Assembly (NCBI GenBank): GCA_028691625.1
Contig: JAQUYZ010000056.1
Location: 1 to 8,233 of the forward strand
Length of the DNA: 8,233 bases
Direction: 5' to 3'
Source of the DNA: Eubacteriales bacterium
GTDB taxonomy: Bacteria > Bacillota > Clostridia > Peptostreptococcales > Anaerovoracaceae
Below are positions 7,485 through 8,233 of this stretch, one piece after another. Below the pieces are notes generated by a model that saw nothing but the letters and a program-made list of their open reading frames with translations, searched no databases and was not told where the DNA came from. Numbering within the stretch: position 1 is the first letter of the stretch; each line of letters starts with the position of its first letter. The position numbers and the translations under genes were made by a program.

Positions 7485-7516
7485 GTCACCCTGTTTCATT
7501 ACAGGGTGATTGTTTT
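7485..7516 (+). terminator. Intrinsic terminator of the rubredoxin gene
   Basis: TCACCCTG (7486-7493) pairs perfectly with CAGGGTGA (7502-7509), plus a G-T closing pair. The loop is 8 nt, and TGTTTT follows directly. It lies 12 bp after the stop codon. Confidence 0.85.
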
Positions 7517-7524
7517 GCATCAGA

Positions 7525-7540
7525 CAGGGCTTATGCCCTG
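7525..7540. repeat. Short inverted repeat upstream of the XRE regulator
   Basis: CAGGGC-TTAT-GCCCTG is a perfect 6-bp inverted repeat with a 4-bp centre. It lies 32 bp before the regulator's start codon and just after the rubredoxin terminator. It could be an operator bound by the regulator itself or a small RNA hairpin. No T-run follows. No convincing promoter is seen between 7517 and 7571, so the position relative to a -10/-35 is unknown. Confidence 0.5.
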
Positions 7541-7571
7541 GGCAAATATGCTTGTAATAAAGGATAGGATC

Positions 7572-8018
7572 ATGGACAGGAAAGAATTTATCGGCAAGGC
7601 TGATGAAAAGCTGAAGCTGGTTCGCACAGAATACGGTTACAACCAGGAAAAGATGGCTGATATTCTTGGTATTTCAAAGAAAACACTCGTACAGATCGAA
7701 AAGGGACGTTCCTCCCTCGGCTGGACGGGAGCCATTGCCCTCTGTACCATTTTTGAAAGAAGCGAGGTGCTGGGGGCTGTCTTCGGCGGCGGAGCGTTTG
7801 ATATGATCATGGCGCTGGCCTTTCAGGATTCCGAGCCCGAATATCCAAAGACGATGGGCGGAAAGCTCTGGTGGAAAACACTGGAGGAAACCGACAAATA
7901 CAAATTGCAGCAGAATATCGTTTCTCAGCATTACAGGATTCTTGATCAACAAGACAGGAGGATCACATCCTCCTTTGAATTACAGGCAAGTAAGGATTAT
8001 TTAAAAAACCTGAAATAA
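7572..8018 (+). CDS. XRE-family helix-turn-helix transcriptional regulator
   Basis: This 148-aa protein has an N-terminal Cro/CI-type HTH at about residues 14-65 (KLVRTEYGYNQEKMADILGI, then SKKTLVQIEKGRSSLGW), with the usual Q25 and the IEKGR turn. Residues 66-148 are not recognised. They hold a glycine-rich VFGGGAFD stretch, GGKLWWKTLEE, and a basic-polar C-terminus with IVSQHYRILDQQDRR, perhaps for dimerisation or ligand binding. ATG 7572 is chosen because AAAGGAT (7559-7565) precedes it and the HTH begins soon after; an in-frame extension to 7482 would run through the rubredoxin terminator. The target is unknown; it may regulate itself or the hydrolase gene downstream. No phage or toxin genes are nearby. 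Confidence 0.85.
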   Translation: MDRKEFIGKADEKLKLVRTEYGYNQEKMADILGISKKTLVQIEKGRSSLGWTGAIALCTIFERSEVLGAVFGGGAFDMIMALAFQDSEPEYPKTMGGKLWWKTLEETDKYKLQQNIVSQHYRILDQQDRRITSSFELQASKDYLKNLK

Positions 8019-8032
8019 ATTCAAAATAATAA

Positions 8033-8061
8033 TTGACTAAAACTCCCTTTTAGTGTAATAT
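8033..8061 (+). promoter_or_regulatory. Sigma-A promoter overlapping the terminator, for the hydrolase gene
   Basis: TTGACT (8033-8038), a 17-bp spacer and TAATAT (8056-8061). The spacer is the left arm of the terminator hairpin and the -10 is in its apical part. The predicted start near 8068 lies at the right arm, so RNA made from here would lack the left arm and escape termination. Confidence 0.6.
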
Positions 8062-8080
8062 TACACCAAAAGGGAGTTTT
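8039..8080 (+). terminator. Strong hairpin terminator after the XRE regulator
   Basis: AAAACTCCCTTTT (8039-8051) pairs perfectly with AAAAGGGAGTTTT (8068-8080). After one mismatch pair (8052/8067) the palindrome GTGTAATATTACAC extends the stem inward. The right arm ends in TTTT followed by GTT. The A-run on the left arm would also give a T-run on the other strand, so it may be bidirectional. It lies 20 bp after the regulator's stop codon. Confidence 0.85.
8053..8066. promoter_or_regulatory. Perfect 14-bp palindrome over the -10 box (candidate operator)
   Basis: GTGTAATATTACAC is fully self-complementary and covers the -10 hexamer of the promoter at 8033-8061. A dimeric repressor bound here would block that promoter. 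I do not recognise the cognate family. It equally forms the top of the terminator stem, which may be its only role. Confidence 0.5.
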
Positions 8081-8087
8081 GTTCAAA

Positions 8088-8115
8088 TTGGGGGATAAAA
8101 AATGACAATTATAAT
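8088..8115 (+). promoter_or_regulatory. Possible second promoter before the hydrolase gene
   Basis: TTGGGG (8088-8093), a 16-bp spacer and a perfect TATAAT (8110-8115). The -35 is weak and the region is AT-rich, so this may be chance. It would give a ~35-nt leader. Confidence 0.35.
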
Positions 8116-8156
8116 ATGTTTGATCCTTGTTCGAATTTTGGTTAGGGGGGATTGCG

Positions 8157-8233
8157 GTGAGCAGCAAGGGAATTCTTATATTGCATGGCTTTGCGGGAGA
8201 TGTGGAAGAAATCAAGCCGCTGCTGGAGCATCT
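8157..8233 (+). CDS. Alpha/beta-hydrolase (carboxylesterase-like), N-terminal fragment
   Basis: Only the first ~25 residues are present before the window ends. They read SSKGILILHGFAGDVEEIKP, a hydrophobic beta strand followed by the HGFAG oxyanion-hole motif of alpha/beta-hydrolases. This opening resembles Est30-type carboxylesterases and monoacylglycerol lipases. The nucleophile elbow (GxSxG) and the rest of the triad lie outside the window. GTG 8157 is chosen because AGGGGGG (8144-8150) lies at suitable spacing. An in-frame stop at 8121-8123 limits any alternative start to the stretch from TTG 8127. Confidence 0.75.
   Translation, partial: MSSKGILILHGFAGDVEEIKPLLEH

Noticed and set aside
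7202..8027. Identical 12-mer TAAATTCAAAAT at the stop codons of both the kinase (7202) and the XRE gene (8016)
   Set aside because: It is short and AT-rich, and includes the stop codon in each case; no structure or function links the two copies, so chance is likely.
8102..8233. Open frame from ATG 8102 (MTIIICLILVRILVRG...) running to the window end
   Set aside because: It overlaps the hydrolase in another frame. Its later residues are a compositional shadow (repeated Gly/Ala/Arg), and the hydrolase frame has a real HGFAG motif and a better RBS.

Overview
This window looks like chromosomal DNA from an anaerobic, moderate-GC member of the Clostridia (Firmicutes). The grounds are strong AGGAG-type ribosome binding sites, sigma-A promoters with 17-bp spacers, a tryptophan T-box riboswitch, a rubredoxin, and a very large pyrophosphate-type PEP carboxykinase-like protein. 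A family such as Anaerovoracaceae/Eubacteriales family XIII would fit, but the genus is a guess. No mobile element, CRISPR array, rRNA or tRNA was seen.

Layout, left to right. (1) Positions 1-2076 (+) hold the C-terminal ~691 residues of a large protein. Its best match from memory is PPi-type phosphoenolpyruvate carboxykinase, and its N-terminus lies outside the window. (2) A hairpin at 2108-2154 separates it from the convergent gene 2205-3584 (-), a stand-alone TrpB2-type tryptophan synthase beta chain. (3) trpB is preceded by a complete leader (about 3961 down to 3606 on the - strand) with the features of a tRNA-Trp T-box: a UGG specifier, the T-box core and a terminator. It has its own consensus promoter. 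(4) Between the trpB promoter and the divergent promoter of the next operon lie two different tandem direct repeats with periods of 22 and 23 bp. (5) A VanR/PhoB-type response regulator (4282-4968, +) overlaps a 753-aa multi-membrane-span histidine kinase (4943-7204, +). (6) A small rubredoxin (7315-7473, +) follows with its own extended -10 promoter and terminator. (7) An XRE-type regulator (7572-8018, +) comes next. It ends at a long hairpin that is overlaid by a consensus promoter carrying a perfect 14-bp palindrome. (8) The start of an alpha/beta-hydrolase gene (8157 onward, +) runs off the window.

The genes appear to be separate units rather than one pathway. The carboxykinase would work at the PEP/oxaloacetate node, trpB2 in tryptophan or indole metabolism under tRNA-Trp control, the two-component pair in envelope or external sensing, and rubredoxin in electron transfer. 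I found no convincing novel multi-gene system. The most interesting points are the paired tandem repeats between the divergent promoters, the promoter/palindrome embedded in a terminator at 8033-8080, the histidine kinase without a visible G1 box, and the PPi-PEPCK assignment itself.
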